Origin: Prevotella sp. HJM029
GTDB lineage: Bacteria; Bacteroidota; Bacteroidia; Bacteroidales; Bacteroidaceae
Assembly (NCBI RefSeq): GCF_000599605.1
Contig: NZ_KK082679.1
Coordinates: forward strand, 62,921 to 126,920
Length of the DNA stretch: 64,000 nt
Direction: 5' to 3'
Of this stretch, positions 26,890 to 35,701 are shown in pieces (within the stretch, counting starts at the first letter, position 1; each line of letters starts with the position of its first letter). Under the pieces are notes generated by a model. That model was not told the DNA's origin and did not search any database. It saw only the letters and a list, made by a program, of their open reading frames with translations. The position numbers were made by a program, and so were the translations under genes.

Positions 26890-27327
26890 AGATATGTTTT
26901 TTAGATGAGCATTGCAATAGTGATCATCTATATTTAACGTCTTTTATCAAAACATCGTACGCGATGATAATGAGCACGGCTTGTGGGTCTTCTCCTATTG
27001 TGTTTTCCTGCGTTTTATGCTTTCTTTGCAGATCATTTTTCGTGTATAGATGCCTTGTGTTCTGATGGATTGCAAAGCCTGTTGTGCCGTCTGGTTATGA
27101 CTGGGCTATGGCGTGGGCAAGCAATGTGAGCGACTTTAGTGGGTAAAGTGGATGGTTTTTCGTACCGATGCCATAGTGATTACCACACAATCTGTGTGCT
27201 TTTGTGTGGGCATCTCGCTTTTTTTAATGGCTGCATTGGTGCAAAAACGGAGGGACATGCGGCAGTTTGTCACTTTTTTTATACCTTTGTTGGCCTAAAA
27301 ATCATATTTAAAGGTATTGTATCATCT
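26890..27327. other. Intergenic stretch with repeat-family motif
   Basis: No convincing gene. It contains GGGTAAAGTGG (27141-27151), ATTACCACACAATCTG (27179-27194), which matches 14 of 16 bases of the arm at 10341-10356, and a short inverted repeat CACACAATCTGTGTG (27185-27199). A -7 element TACCTTTG stands at 27282-27289, 39 bases before the lipoprotein start, without a well-placed -33 box. Confidence 0.5.
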
Positions 27328-28485
27328 ATGAATATCAATGCAAAGCTGGCCTGCATGGCGGTGGCGTGCACGTTGTTGAGCTCCTGTTTTAAGGACGAAG
27401 CGCCCAATGCTGAGGCCGATATTGAAAAAGTAAGCATAGTGGTTGATTATCCTATGCAAGTGTTCTATAATGTGACCGACGGGCTGGTTGAAGTACCTTC
27501 TGCACAAAACAATATTGTGGTGGAGACGCGACGGCAGAACACGGTGACACATTATGCACCCACATTTGTGCTCACTCCTGGTGCAACCATCACGCCTGCC
27601 AATGGTTCGGTGCACGATTTCAGTCAGGGACCTGTCACGTACACCGTGACTTCTGAGGATGGACAGAACCACCGCACCTATACTTTGCGCATACAAAACG
27701 TGGCGAGGATGGTGGGCGACACAGTGCGTTTCGATTTCGAACATGTGAAGAAAGAGACGTTTGGTGAAGGTTTTCCCGATTACGACACGTGGCAAGAAGC
27801 GCAAAATGGCAGCTTGAATACGCTGTGGGCCAGTGGCAATGGCGGTTTTGCTTTGACGGCTTATGGGCAGTCTTCATCGGTTTATCCCACGCAGTCGGTC
27901 GAAGGTTATGACGGCAAAGGCGTGCAGCTCACAACGCGAAGTACGGGCATTTTGGGTGCCATGTTTGGCAGTCCTATCGCCGCTGGTAACCTATTTTATG
28001 GCACTTTCGATACGCAAAATGCTGCCATGGCACCACTGAAAGCCACACAGTTTGGCCATCCTTTTGACCGCAAGCCGCTGCGTTTCACGGGTTATTACCA
28101 ATATACGCCAGGCGAAACGGTGACCGACAAGCAAAATCATGAGCGCACCGATATCAAAGATAGCGCCGCCATTTATGCCGTGCTCTATCGCAATCATGAT
28201 GCAGCCGGGCATGAAGTGGTGATTGATGGTACGAATATTAACACATCATCGGCCATCGTCGCGCGTGCTGATTTGGGCTATGTGGCACCGCAAGCGACGT
28301 GGACGGCATTTGAAGTGGCGTTCACTTATACGCGTGAGATTGATCTCGATGTGCTCGAGAACAAGGGCTATAGCTTGGCTTTGGTGTTCTCATCGAGCAA
28401 GCGGGGAGCCGATTTTATTGGCGCTGTAGGGTCGACTTTGAAGATTGACCATGTGCGTGTGATTTGTGAAAGGGAACAACAATGA
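27328..28485 (+). CDS. PCMD-like surface lipoprotein
   Basis: A lipoprotein of 385 residues. The start at 27328 (MNINAKLACMAV) places a lipobox LLSSC directly after the hydrophobic segment; the longer frame from 27139 covers intergenic motifs. A domain of about 100 residues (to about 110, ending with YTVTSEDGQNHRTYTLRI) looks like the Ig-like repeat found before PCMD. The C-terminal about 250 residues (FDFEHVKKE... WASGNGGFALT... GKGVQLTTRSTG) match the putative carbohydrate metabolism domain (PCMD) pattern. Its stop overlaps the next start by 4 bases. It is probably outer-membrane or surface exposed, and the ligand is unknown. Confidence 0.82.
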   Translation: MNINAKLACMAVACTLLSSCFKDEAPNAEADIEKVSIVVDYPMQVFYNVTDGLVEVPSAQNNIVVETRRQNTVTHYAPTFVLTPGATITPANGSVHDFSQGPVTYTVTSEDGQNHRTYTLRIQNVARMVGDTVRFDFEHVKKETFGEGFPDYDTWQEAQNGSLNTLWASGNGGFALTAYGQSSSVYPTQSVEGYDGKGVQLTTRSTGILGAMFGSPIAAGNLFYGTFDTQNAAMAPLKATQFGHPFDRKPLRFTGYYQYTPGETVTDKQNHERTDIKDSAAIYAVLYRNHDAAGHEVVIDGTNINTSSAIVARADLGYVAPQATWTAFEVAFTYTREIDLDVLENKGYSLALVFSSSKRGADFIGAVGSTLKIDHVRVICEREQQ

Positions 28486-29237
28486 AGATAAAAAGAATTT
28501 TTCTCGCGCTGTTTATCGCTTGTTTTGCGGGGGCGAGCTGTGCACAGTCAGCATGGATGGATAGTCTACAGTACAGCGCTCGTGCTGGTTTTTCTATTGG
28601 AGGTACGTCACCTGTGGGGCTTCCAGCCAGCATTCGCAAGCTCAATCGCTATCGGCTGACGCCGAGTTTCCAATTGGGTTTGGATGCCGAACGGCGCATG
28701 ACACCGTTTTGGGGTGTGCTGTTGGGGCTACGATTGGAGAACAAAGGTATGGATGTGGATGCGCAAGTGAAGAACTATCACATGGCGATGGATCGTGGCG
28801 GACAGCATCTTGAGGGACAATTCACGGGCGATGTGCGCACGAAAGTGAACGAATGGATGTTCACCATCCCATTGCTGGCCACGGCACATGTGGGCAAAAC
28901 ACTGCGCTTAAAGGCTGGCCCTTATTTCTCATACGTGCTCTCTCGCCATTTTGATGGCTATGCTCATGACGGCTATCTGCGCGTGGGTTCGCCCACAGGT
29001 CCGCGCATTAACATCGGAAAGGATGCCGGACAGCGTGGCGATTTCGACTTCTCTGACAGCATGCGACGCACGCAATGGGGTGTGATGGCGGGTGCCGACT
29101 GGTGGTTTTCCAACCGTTTGGGTGGCTATCTCGACCTCAACTGGGGCTTAACAGGCGTGCACCATCGCAGCTTTAAAACCATCGAACAAACCCTTTATCC
29201 CATCTTTGGCACAGTGGGTGTGGCCTATCAGCTGTAA
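28482..29237 (+). CDS. Outer-membrane beta-barrel protein
   Basis: A 251-residue exported barrel. The signal peptide is MKIKRIFLALFIACFAGASCAQ. Alternating strands (ARAGFSIGG, FQLGLDAERRM, GVLLGLRLENKGMDV, WMFTIPLLATAHVG, LRLKAGPYFSYVL, WGVMAGADWWF, GGYLDLNWGLTGV) end in aromatic-hydrophobic YPIFGTVGVAYQL, the usual C-terminal strand of an outer-membrane barrel of the PorT/beta-barrel type. It is translationally coupled to the PCMD-like lipoprotein (ATGA overlap), so the two probably work together at the surface. Confidence 0.85.
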   Translation: MKIKRIFLALFIACFAGASCAQSAWMDSLQYSARAGFSIGGTSPVGLPASIRKLNRYRLTPSFQLGLDAERRMTPFWGVLLGLRLENKGMDVDAQVKNYHMAMDRGGQHLEGQFTGDVRTKVNEWMFTIPLLATAHVGKTLRLKAGPYFSYVLSRHFDGYAHDGYLRVGSPTGPRINIGKDAGQRGDFDFSDSMRRTQWGVMAGADWWFSNRLGGYLDLNWGLTGVHHRSFKTIEQTLYPIFGTVGVAYQL

Positions 29238-29313
29238 GATGGGCATAGGAATGTGCTTGTAAAGCAATGTGCTGACACGCGCTATGGCAGGATGATGTGT
29301 GGCAAAGGCATAT

Positions 29314-29345
29314 AAAAAAGGTGCACTTCTTGGTGCACCTTTTTA
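29314..29345. terminator. Bidirectional terminator between barrel gene and manA
   Basis: AAAAAAGGTGCAC (29314-29326) pairs with GTGCACCTTTTT (29333-29344) across a 6-nt loop. It has A and T runs on both sides and lies between convergent genes, so it can serve both. Confidence 0.88.
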
Positions 29346-29409
29346 TAATAGGGTAGTAGGATTTTCTTTCAACCGCTTGCTACCGATGGCGATAATGGGT
29401 TAAGGAGAT

Positions 29410-30411
29410 TTACTTCTCCAATTGTTTGCTGTCGATATAGGCATCGATAACCTTGGTTTTCTCTTCCAAAGGAATGATGTCATAGTCGGCAATGGCGGCA
29501 GGAATGAGGCAGGAATAGCCTTCGCGGAGAGTGATTTCGTCGCCCGTTTCGCGTATTTTTATTTTACAATCGCCTTCAATACAGAGTGAAATGATGAAGC
29601 TGTCATATTTCAAAAGGTTGCGATGGAAGGGCGTTTCGGTGTCGACTACGCGCACATTGAAATAGCGGGTGGCGAGCACTTCCTTGGCCTTGAGCGCCTC
29701 ATGGCTGTAGGTGGTGCGATAGTTGTCATAGACATTGTAGTCTAAAGCCTCGGCAGCTAAGTCGGTATGCAGCTCGCGTGGCTTGCCATCCATGCCCAAA
29801 CGGCCGTAGTCATAGATGCGAAACGTGAGGTCGCTGCTTTGCTGTATCTCGGCCAACACGATGCCTTCGCCGATGGCATGCACACGTCCGGCAGGGATAT
29901 AGAACACGTCTCCGGGGTGAACACGGTGCTTAGCGAGCACGGTTGTGATGTCACCTTCGGCAATGAGGCGACGATATTCTTGCGCATTGATGGGCGTTTT
30001 GAAGCCCGCATAGAGATAGGCTCCGGGCTCAGCTGATATGACATACCACATTTCGCTTTTGCCTTTTTTGTGGAATAGGCGTGCGGCCATCTCGTCGTTG
30101 GGATGCACTTGGATGCTGAGGTTGCGCTTGGCGTCAATAAATTTCACAAGCAAGGGCAACTGGTTGTCGTAAGCTTTGGCCACGCCTTTGCCCAACACTG
30201 CGGCAGGTTGTTGCGCGATGTAGGTGGCCAGATCCATGCCTTTGGCCTCGCCATTGGCAATGACTGACACCGATTGGGGCACACAACTCACCTCCCAAGA
30301 CTCGCCTACGGGCTGCTCATGGGCAGGTAATTGTTTCCACTTCGTTAGTTTCTTTCCGCCCCAAACCACTTCATGGAGGTTGGGTTCGAATAATAAAGGA
30401 TAGAGTTTCAT
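29410..30411 (-). CDS. manA: Mannose-6-phosphate isomerase, class I
   Basis: A 333-residue zinc enzyme interconverting fructose 6-phosphate and mannose 6-phosphate. The zinc motif SIQVHPND (Q101, H103) with E120 is intact, as is the later RVHAIGEGIVLAEIQ. The length is that of the short bacterial class. It sits 35 bases after the GDP-fucose synthase gene and is the last gene of the capsule locus. It supplies mannose 6-phosphate for GDP-mannose and so GDP-fucose, and perhaps for the nonulosonate pathway of the same locus. No gmd or manC is in the window. Confidence 0.94.
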   Translation of the reverse strand: MKLYPLLFEPNLHEVVWGGKKLTKWKQLPAHEQPVGESWEVSCVPQSVSVIANGEAKGMDLATYIAQQPAAVLGKGVAKAYDNQLPLLVKFIDAKRNLSIQVHPNDEMAARLFHKKGKSEMWYVISAEPGAYLYAGFKTPINAQEYRRLIAEGDITTVLAKHRVHPGDVFYIPAGRVHAIGEGIVLAEIQQSSDLTFRIYDYGRLGMDGKPRELHTDLAAEALDYNVYDNYRTTYSHEALKAKEVLATRYFNVRVVDTETPFHRNLLKYDSFIISLCIEGDCKIKIRETGDEITLREGYSCLIPAAIADYDIIPLEEKTKVIDAYIDSKQLEK

Positions 30412-30446
30412 ACGATATGATGCTATTTGTTAATTCTTTTCATCGG

Positions 30447-31664
30447 TTAAAACGGTTGTTCCAAACTGCGTTTATACCATTGATAGAGGCGCGAGATGCC
30501 CTCGTCGATGTCCACTTTGTGGTGCCATCCTAAGCGATGTAGCTTCTCCACGTCGATGAGTTTGCGGGGTGTTCCGTTGGGTTTCGAGGCATCCCAAACG
30601 ATGGTTCCAGTGAAATCGACCGCCTTTGCCACCTTCGTTGCGAGGTCTTTAATCGTGAGTTCCTTGCCCGATCCGACGTTGATGTGGCAGTTTCTAATCT
30701 CACCTAAGGCGGGAATTGCGCCGCCACGACCTTCGGAATTGTTGCGGTCTACGGCACCATCGACCTTTGAACCATAGAACACCGATGAGTATTTCTCGAT
30801 GCCGATGATGTCTTTGAAGTCGACATGCAGCAGCACATGTACGCTGGCATCGGCCATATCTTCGCTCCAAAGGAACTCTCTAAGCGGACTTCCATCGCCC
30901 CAAAGCGTCACTTTGTTGTCTTCAATGCCATAGAAAGCCAATGCTTTCAAGATGCGTTCCTGCGGGTTGTTGCCATCCACATTGCCCTCACCAATGATGC
31001 TTCTCAGCGCATCTGTGGGGTTAATGGGGCGCTTGTTCATGTCGGTTTTGATGGCCTCCCAATCGCCATTGTGAATGAGTTTGGCCAAATAAATCTTGCG
31101 CATCATGGCCGGCATCACGTGACTATTCTCCAAATGGAAGTTGTCATTGGGACCATAAAGATTGGTGGGCATCACGGCAATATAGTTGGTTCCGTATTGC
31201 AAATTGTAGCTCTCGCACATCTTTAGTCCCGCGATTTTCGCGATGGCATATTCCTCATTGGTGTATTCTAACGGCGAGGTGAGCAGCGCATCTTCCTTCA
31301 TTGGCTGTGGCGCTGCTTTGGGATAGATGCACGTTGAGCCCAAGAATAGCAGTTTTTTCACGCCATGGAGATAGGCATTCTCGATCACATTGCATTGCAT
31401 TTTCATGTTTTGCATGATGAAATCAGCGCGATAAATGCTGTTGGCCATGATGCCTCCGACGAATGCTGCGGCCAAAACAACGGCATCAGGTCGCTCACTA
31501 TCGAAGAAGTTCCGCACCGCTATCTGGTCGGTTAAATCCAACTCTCGGTGACTTCTCCCCACCAAATTGCGATAACCCCGTTGCTCTAAATTGCGCCAAA
31601 TGGCCGAACCCACGAGCCCTTTGTGCCCCGCAATGTATATTTTACTGTCTTTGTTGAGTGTCAT
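30447..31664 (-). CDS. GDP-L-fucose synthase
   Basis: A 405-residue short-chain dehydrogenase that epimerises and reduces GDP-4-keto-6-deoxymannose to GDP-fucose with NADPH. The dinucleotide motif is IYIAGHKGLVGSAI and the catalytic triad is S110 with Y139xxxK143. It is about 85 residues longer than the E. coli enzyme. The extra length falls in about residues 205-310 (KTDMNKRPINPTDALRS, IEKYSSVFYGSKVDGA), an insertion I believe is usual in Bacteroidetes. The partner GDP-mannose dehydratase is not in the window. Confidence 0.93.
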   Translation of the reverse strand: MTLNKDSKIYIAGHKGLVGSAIWRNLEQRGYRNLVGRSHRELDLTDQIAVRNFFDSERPDAVVLAAAFVGGIMANSIYRADFIMQNMKMQCNVIENAYLHGVKKLLFLGSTCIYPKAAPQPMKEDALLTSPLEYTNEEYAIAKIAGLKMCESYNLQYGTNYIAVMPTNLYGPNDNFHLENSHVMPAMMRKIYLAKLIHNGDWEAIKTDMNKRPINPTDALRSIIGEGNVDGNNPQERILKALAFYGIEDNKVTLWGDGSPLREFLWSEDMADASVHVLLHVDFKDIIGIEKYSSVFYGSKVDGAVDRNNSEGRGGAIPALGEIRNCHINVGSGKELTIKDLATKVAKAVDFTGTIVWDASKPNGTPRKLIDVEKLHRLGWHHKVDIDEGISRLYQWYKRSLEQPF

Positions 31665-31690
31665 AATGATGCTGTTATTTATAAAATGAT

Positions 31691-32500
31691 TTATTGTTTA
31701 TTGATTTCTTTCATAACCATTTGGTTCCATTTTGTGCGTTCTTTGTCCACCAACCACCCCCATTTATTGAAGTAACGGATGGCACTTTGGATATGAATTT
31801 TGAGCAGTCTGCGATTCTTATACGATGCCCTTTGGTGATTGTGCACAATGGTTATCGCTGGCCAAAAGAGTGTTTTGGCCTTTCGATGCACCCTCCTGGT
31901 GAGGTCAATATCTTCCATATACATGAAAAAGCGTTCGTCAAAGCCACCCACTTCTTGCAATATGGAGTTGCGAAAAAACATGAAACAGCCCATGTGAAAC
32001 GGCACATTGAGCGGTTTGTCATGCTTCCAATCTCTTAAAAGGAATTGGTTATTCTGCTTTTGAAACCATGTTTTAGGCAGGAATCGCCGTAAGATTTGTA
32101 TTGCAGGTGTGGGTAACAACCGCACAACATGTTGCAATTGTCCATCGGGATAAATGGTGTTGGGAATCAATTGTCCCACATCGAGATGCTCATTCATATA
32201 GCTTTCGATGGCGTTAATGCTATCGGGCGTAAAATAAACATCACTGTTGAGCACCAAATGATAGGTGGCATGGCGTGCAATGGACTTTGCAATGGCGATG
32301 TTATGTGCGGCACCATAACCGATGTTGTCTTGCGGGACATATTCAACTTTGGGCTGCGTTGCGCAGAATGTTCGAATATAATCTTCCTGCGAATTGTCAA
32401 TGATGAAGATGCATTCAATGTGCGAAGATGTGAGCGATTGCAAGCATTTTTGAAGCTCTTCTATTGCGGTGTGGAAGGTAACGATAGATACTGTTATCAT
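31691..32500 (-). CDS. Glycosyltransferase family 2 (rhamnosyltransferase-like)
   Basis: A 269-residue GT-A fold enzyme. The N-terminus is MITVSIVTFHTAIEELQKCL, the metal-binding Asp is in VLNSDVYF, the acceptor-side motif is FDERFFMYMEDIDLTRRV. The NIGYGAAHNIAI block resembles the WbbL-type rhamnosyl- or fucosyltransferases. The donor is not readable; GDP-fucose is plausible as the next gene downstream makes it. It is one of four glycosyltransferases of the polysaccharide locus, 13 bases after the GT4 gene. Confidence 0.88.
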   Translation of the reverse strand: MITVSIVTFHTAIEELQKCLQSLTSSHIECIFIIDNSQEDYIRTFCATQPKVEYVPQDNIGYGAAHNIAIAKSIARHATYHLVLNSDVYFTPDSINAIESYMNEHLDVGQLIPNTIYPDGQLQHVVRLLPTPAIQILRRFLPKTWFQKQNNQFLLRDWKHDKPLNVPFHMGCFMFFRNSILQEVGGFDERFFMYMEDIDLTRRVHRKAKTLFWPAITIVHNHQRASYKNRRLLKIHIQSAIRYFNKWGWLVDKERTKWNQMVMKEINKQ

Positions 32501-32513
32501 AAGGAACAGGTGT

Positions 32514-33725
32514 TTATAGCGTGTTGAAGATGCGTTCTACGTTTGAAAGGTAGGTTGCCATCGAGAAATCGGGCAACTGTTGTGTTGCCATTCGTGCGGC
32601 CCATGTGGCTATTTCGGTTTGATTGAATTGTTCAACGGCTGCCTTTAAGCCATCATAATCGCCCATTTTATAGGTCAATCCATTGCCATGTGGCTGAATT
32701 AATTCAGTTGCACCACAACCTAAAGGCACAATGCACGGCACCCCAATCGACAGCATTTCGGCCACGCTCAGCCCAAAAGTCTCGTTCACTTTTGACGGAA
32801 AGATGAGGCATTTGGCTTGTTTTAAATAGGTCATCTTGTCTTTTCCATTCACCCAACCCGCAAAGGTGATGTTAGGATATTGGTGTTTTAAGTCCTCAAG
32901 CAAATAGCCATCGCCCAAGACAATACCCTTTAATTGCAGTTCGGTCACCACTTTACAAAAGTCATGGATGCCCTTTTCTTCAGACAATCGCCCAACATAC
33001 AGGAAAGCATCGTTGTGCGTTATATCAATCTTTTCATTTGTGATAATCTCTATAGGGTTATAGAGCACGCCGCTTTTCGTGGCAAACTGCGTTACATAGG
33101 GGCGCAATTTTTCTTTGCATAACTTCGAAACAGCGTAGGCATGGATATATTTTTTCGCACGATGTAGGCAATGGTTTAACACGCTTTGGCGCACACATCG
33201 ATAGAGCTTATAGGCGTAATTGCGCGAATCACAATGGGTTAACACGCAGCGAGTGGACATGGCTTTGCAGGTGCAACATGCATTCTTTTGGTAGTTAAAG
33301 AACCCACCATTGGGGCAAGCCGTGAAGTAATCGTGCAAGGTCAGAATGGTTTTGAACTGCCGTTTTCTAAAGGTTGAGAAGATAGCTGCCGACAAAGTCT
33401 TTACATAACCATGCACCATCACCACGGTGTCTTGTGGACTATATTGCGCTAAACATTTGAGACTCTCGCGATAGGCCTTGCTGTTCCAAATGTTTCTACA
33501 TGCAGAAGCCATTTTATTTTTATCGGAAAGGGCATCGGCTTGATTGAGGAAAACCACCTCAATGCCGTGTGCTTCGAGCTTCGAGTCAATGGGACCTGTG
33601 GCGCAAAAGAACACCACATGATAGCCTTTCTGCGCCAACGCAAGAGCGCTATCGAATGCGATTTTGCCCGCACCCCCATAAATATGTCCATAATCATTAT
33701 AGACAATGATATTTTTTACTTGCAT
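32514..33725 (-). CDS. Glycosyltransferase family 4
   Basis: A 403-residue GT-B fold enzyme. It has IYGGAGKIAFDSALAL near the N-terminus and, in the C-terminal Rossmann domain, YVGRLSEEKGIHDF and the E-x7-E signature NETFGLSVAEML. A Cys-rich stretch (CPNGGFFNYQKNACCTCKAM and a following Cys-His run, about residues 137-165) is the typical metal-like insert of one GT4 branch. The sugar donor is unknown. It overlaps no neighbour but is in the same row as the polymerase. Confidence 0.9.
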   Translation of the reverse strand: MQVKNIIVYNDYGHIYGGAGKIAFDSALALAQKGYHVVFFCATGPIDSKLEAHGIEVVFLNQADALSDKNKMASACRNIWNSKAYRESLKCLAQYSPQDTVVMVHGYVKTLSAAIFSTFRKRQFKTILTLHDYFTACPNGGFFNYQKNACCTCKAMSTRCVLTHCDSRNYAYKLYRCVRQSVLNHCLHRAKKYIHAYAVSKLCKEKLRPYVTQFATKSGVLYNPIEIITNEKIDITHNDAFLYVGRLSEEKGIHDFCKVVTELQLKGIVLGDGYLLEDLKHQYPNITFAGWVNGKDKMTYLKQAKCLIFPSKVNETFGLSVAEMLSIGVPCIVPLGCGATELIQPHGNGLTYKMGDYDGLKAAVEQFNQTEIATWAARMATQQLPDFSMATYLSNVERIFNTL

Positions 33726-33737
33726 GATGGCGTAACG

Positions 33738-34472
33738 TTAGTGCATCAATCGGTTGCGGGTAATCGCTCCTATGCCTTTACAAAAATAGAAAAGGTTGAG
33801 CGGAAGTGACAGGGAATGGTGTAGCTTGCGCACTTGAAAGGCCTGCCAAACGGCTTGATAAGTGGTGCTTGCGCCGCCATCTTGCATGCAAAGGACGGTC
33901 TCATTGACAAACAAACTCTTGAGCTTCTTTCGTAAAAGAAATTCATAATCGGCGCAGATGGAGTAGTGTAAGCTAAACAATCCCACCTCGTGAAAGAGCT
34001 TTTTGTTGTGAAGTGATGCTCCATGGGCTATCAGCATTTGTTTGCGAAAATCGTCCCATTGATAGGGTTCTCCAATGGTTTTGAGCACTTTCCCCGACGC
34101 ATCTACCAATAGTTCCTTGGCGCAAATGAGGTCGTAAGCTGCACAATCTTGTTGTTGAAGCAAGTTAAGATAGTCTGATAACGCGTTGCCTACGAGATAA
34201 TCATCGGCGCCAATAAACATCACCCAATCGCCTTTGGCGTGGGTAATGCCCTTGTTCCAGGCATCATAAATACCTTTGTCGGGCTCGGAGCTGCTATAAT
34301 CGATGGTGTCTTGATAGGCGTTGATGATGTCGAGGGTATTATCTTTCGACCCGCCATCTATCACAAGGAGCTCAATCTCGTTGGTCTTTTCTTCGCGAAT
34401 GCTTTGCAAACAGCGTGCAAGCGTTTTGCCTGCGTTGTAAGTTGCAATGATAATTGAAATCTTAGGGCTCAT
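33738..34472 (-). CDS. Glycosyltransferase family 2
   Basis: A 244-residue GT-A enzyme with ISIIIATYNAGKTLARCL, the metal-binding WVMFIGADDYL and an ISADYEFLLRK-like acceptor segment (ICADYEFLLRK). This group adds hexose or HexNAc to polysaccharide repeat units. It starts 4 bases before the polymerase stop (ATGA overlap), so the two are coupled. Confidence 0.88.
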   Translation of the reverse strand: MSPKISIIIATYNAGKTLARCLQSIREEKTNEIELLVIDGGSKDNTLDIINAYQDTIDYSSSEPDKGIYDAWNKGITHAKGDWVMFIGADDYLVGNALSDYLNLLQQQDCAAYDLICAKELLVDASGKVLKTIGEPYQWDDFRKQMLIAHGASLHNKKLFHEVGLFSLHYSICADYEFLLRKKLKSLFVNETVLCMQDGGASTTYQAVWQAFQVRKLHHSLSLPLNLFYFCKGIGAITRNRLMH

Positions 34473-35701
34473 TTCTTTTCGTTTCTTAGTCGTAATCGTT
34501 GTGTTATTTTGGCTTCTTTATAGGAGAAATAATAAAGCATATTGTAAAAAATCATCCCATAAACAAAGTAGTTCCCTCCACGGATAAAGGTGCCCAACAG
34601 ATAGAAGAGCACGCAGGTGTTAATCATAGATTGCTTGCTCCTGCATTTGAATAGGAACACGATATACACGAGGAGTCCGAGAATTCCCGTCTCCGATAGC
34701 AAGCGATTGAACAGCGAATAGCCATCCTCATCGTTGAGTCCATAGAGTGGTCTGTTGGATTGATACACCGCATGGTAGTTGAGTTTGTGCGTACCTAAGC
34801 CTGTTCCAGTCCATCGCAGCGGTGCATGTGTGGCCACATAGGTATTGGCTAAGAGGGCATACGACGAGTTATTCAAACTCTCTATGACATAAATGTTGTT
34901 CAAACTCGACAAGGCTGTGGCTGTTTGTTGAAACCTAAGCATGATGCCACTAAATCCTTTTTCAGAATCGCTTTGCTTTGTTGTTGAAACAAAGAAGATG
35001 ACGATTCCTATGGCACAAGCACCAATCATCTTGAACAAAATGCCTTTGTTCACCCGTCGGTAGAACCATTTGAACAGGCAAATGGCAGCTGTAATGAATG
35101 CAATGGTCGATAAGGAGCATGCTAAACTCGTGAAGATGAGCACCAATTGCCACCGTTTGAAAAGATGGAATTTATCTTTATAGAGGATGATATAGGCGAT
35201 AAACGGGCTTAGAATGGTGCCATAATAACCGCCTTCGGCTAAGGTGCTATGCACACGAATGATGTGTGATGCCACCTCGGTATTGGTTTTTGCCCACAAA
35301 GTGAACGAGAAAATGTCGATATGTGTGGCAGCATAGGCACAAAGTTCGATGAAACCGAGCAGACCAACCACCTTGGCTACCTTCAAATAGACGATGAATA
35401 GCCCCTCGATATGGGCCTTTTGCTGTGACAAAAGACTATAGTAAATCAGGATGTAGAGGGTGAGTAGCCCATATTGTTGCAAGCCCTTGCTCATGGGATA
35501 GCCCAAGATGGTGGTTGCCACCACGACAGAATAGGCAAAGAACAGCGTTAAATAAACCAGCACATGGGGCGCTCTCACCAGCGAATGGCGAATGAGATAA
35601 AGCAGCGTTAGCAGCAAAACGCCAAGTTCTATGGAGCTATAGCAGAAGGTGCTAAAAACCACAATATAGAGCCAGTTGGCTTTGATTTTACGTAATAACA
35701 T
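34469..35701 (-). CDS. O-antigen/capsule polymerase (Wzy-like)
   Basis: A 410-residue inner-membrane protein with ten or more hydrophobic segments and a larger periplasmic loop (about residues 265-335, YVATHAPLRWTGTGLGTHK and DEDGYSLFNRLLSETGILG) as in O-antigen ligase/polymerase proteins. Sequence identity between such polymerases is low, so the assignment rests on topology, the G-TGLGTH-like loop and its place between glycosyltransferases and flippase. It would join repeat units on the periplasmic side. The 478-base gap upstream is the longest inside the locus. Confidence 0.82.
   Translation of the reverse strand: MLLRKIKANWLYIVVFSTFCYSSIELGVLLLTLLYLIRHSLVRAPHVLVYLTLFFAYSVVVATTILGYPMSKGLQQYGLLTLYILIYYSLLSQQKAHIEGLFIVYLKVAKVVGLLGFIELCAYAATHIDIFSFTLWAKTNTEVASHIIRVHSTLAEGGYYGTILSPFIAYIILYKDKFHLFKRWQLVLIFTSLACSLSTIAFITAAICLFKWFYRRVNKGILFKMIGACAIGIVIFFVSTTKQSDSEKGFSGIMLRFQQTATALSSLNNIYVIESLNNSSYALLANTYVATHAPLRWTGTGLGTHKLNYHAVYQSNRPLYGLNDEDGYSLFNRLLSETGILGLLVYIVFLFKCRSKQSMINTCVLFYLLGTFIRGGNYFVYGMIFYNMLYYFSYKEAKITQRLRLRNEKK

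Noticed and set aside
27139-27327. Longer start for the PCMD-like lipoprotein
   Set aside because: It would add 63 residues before a good lipoprotein signal and cover promoter-like and repeat motifs.
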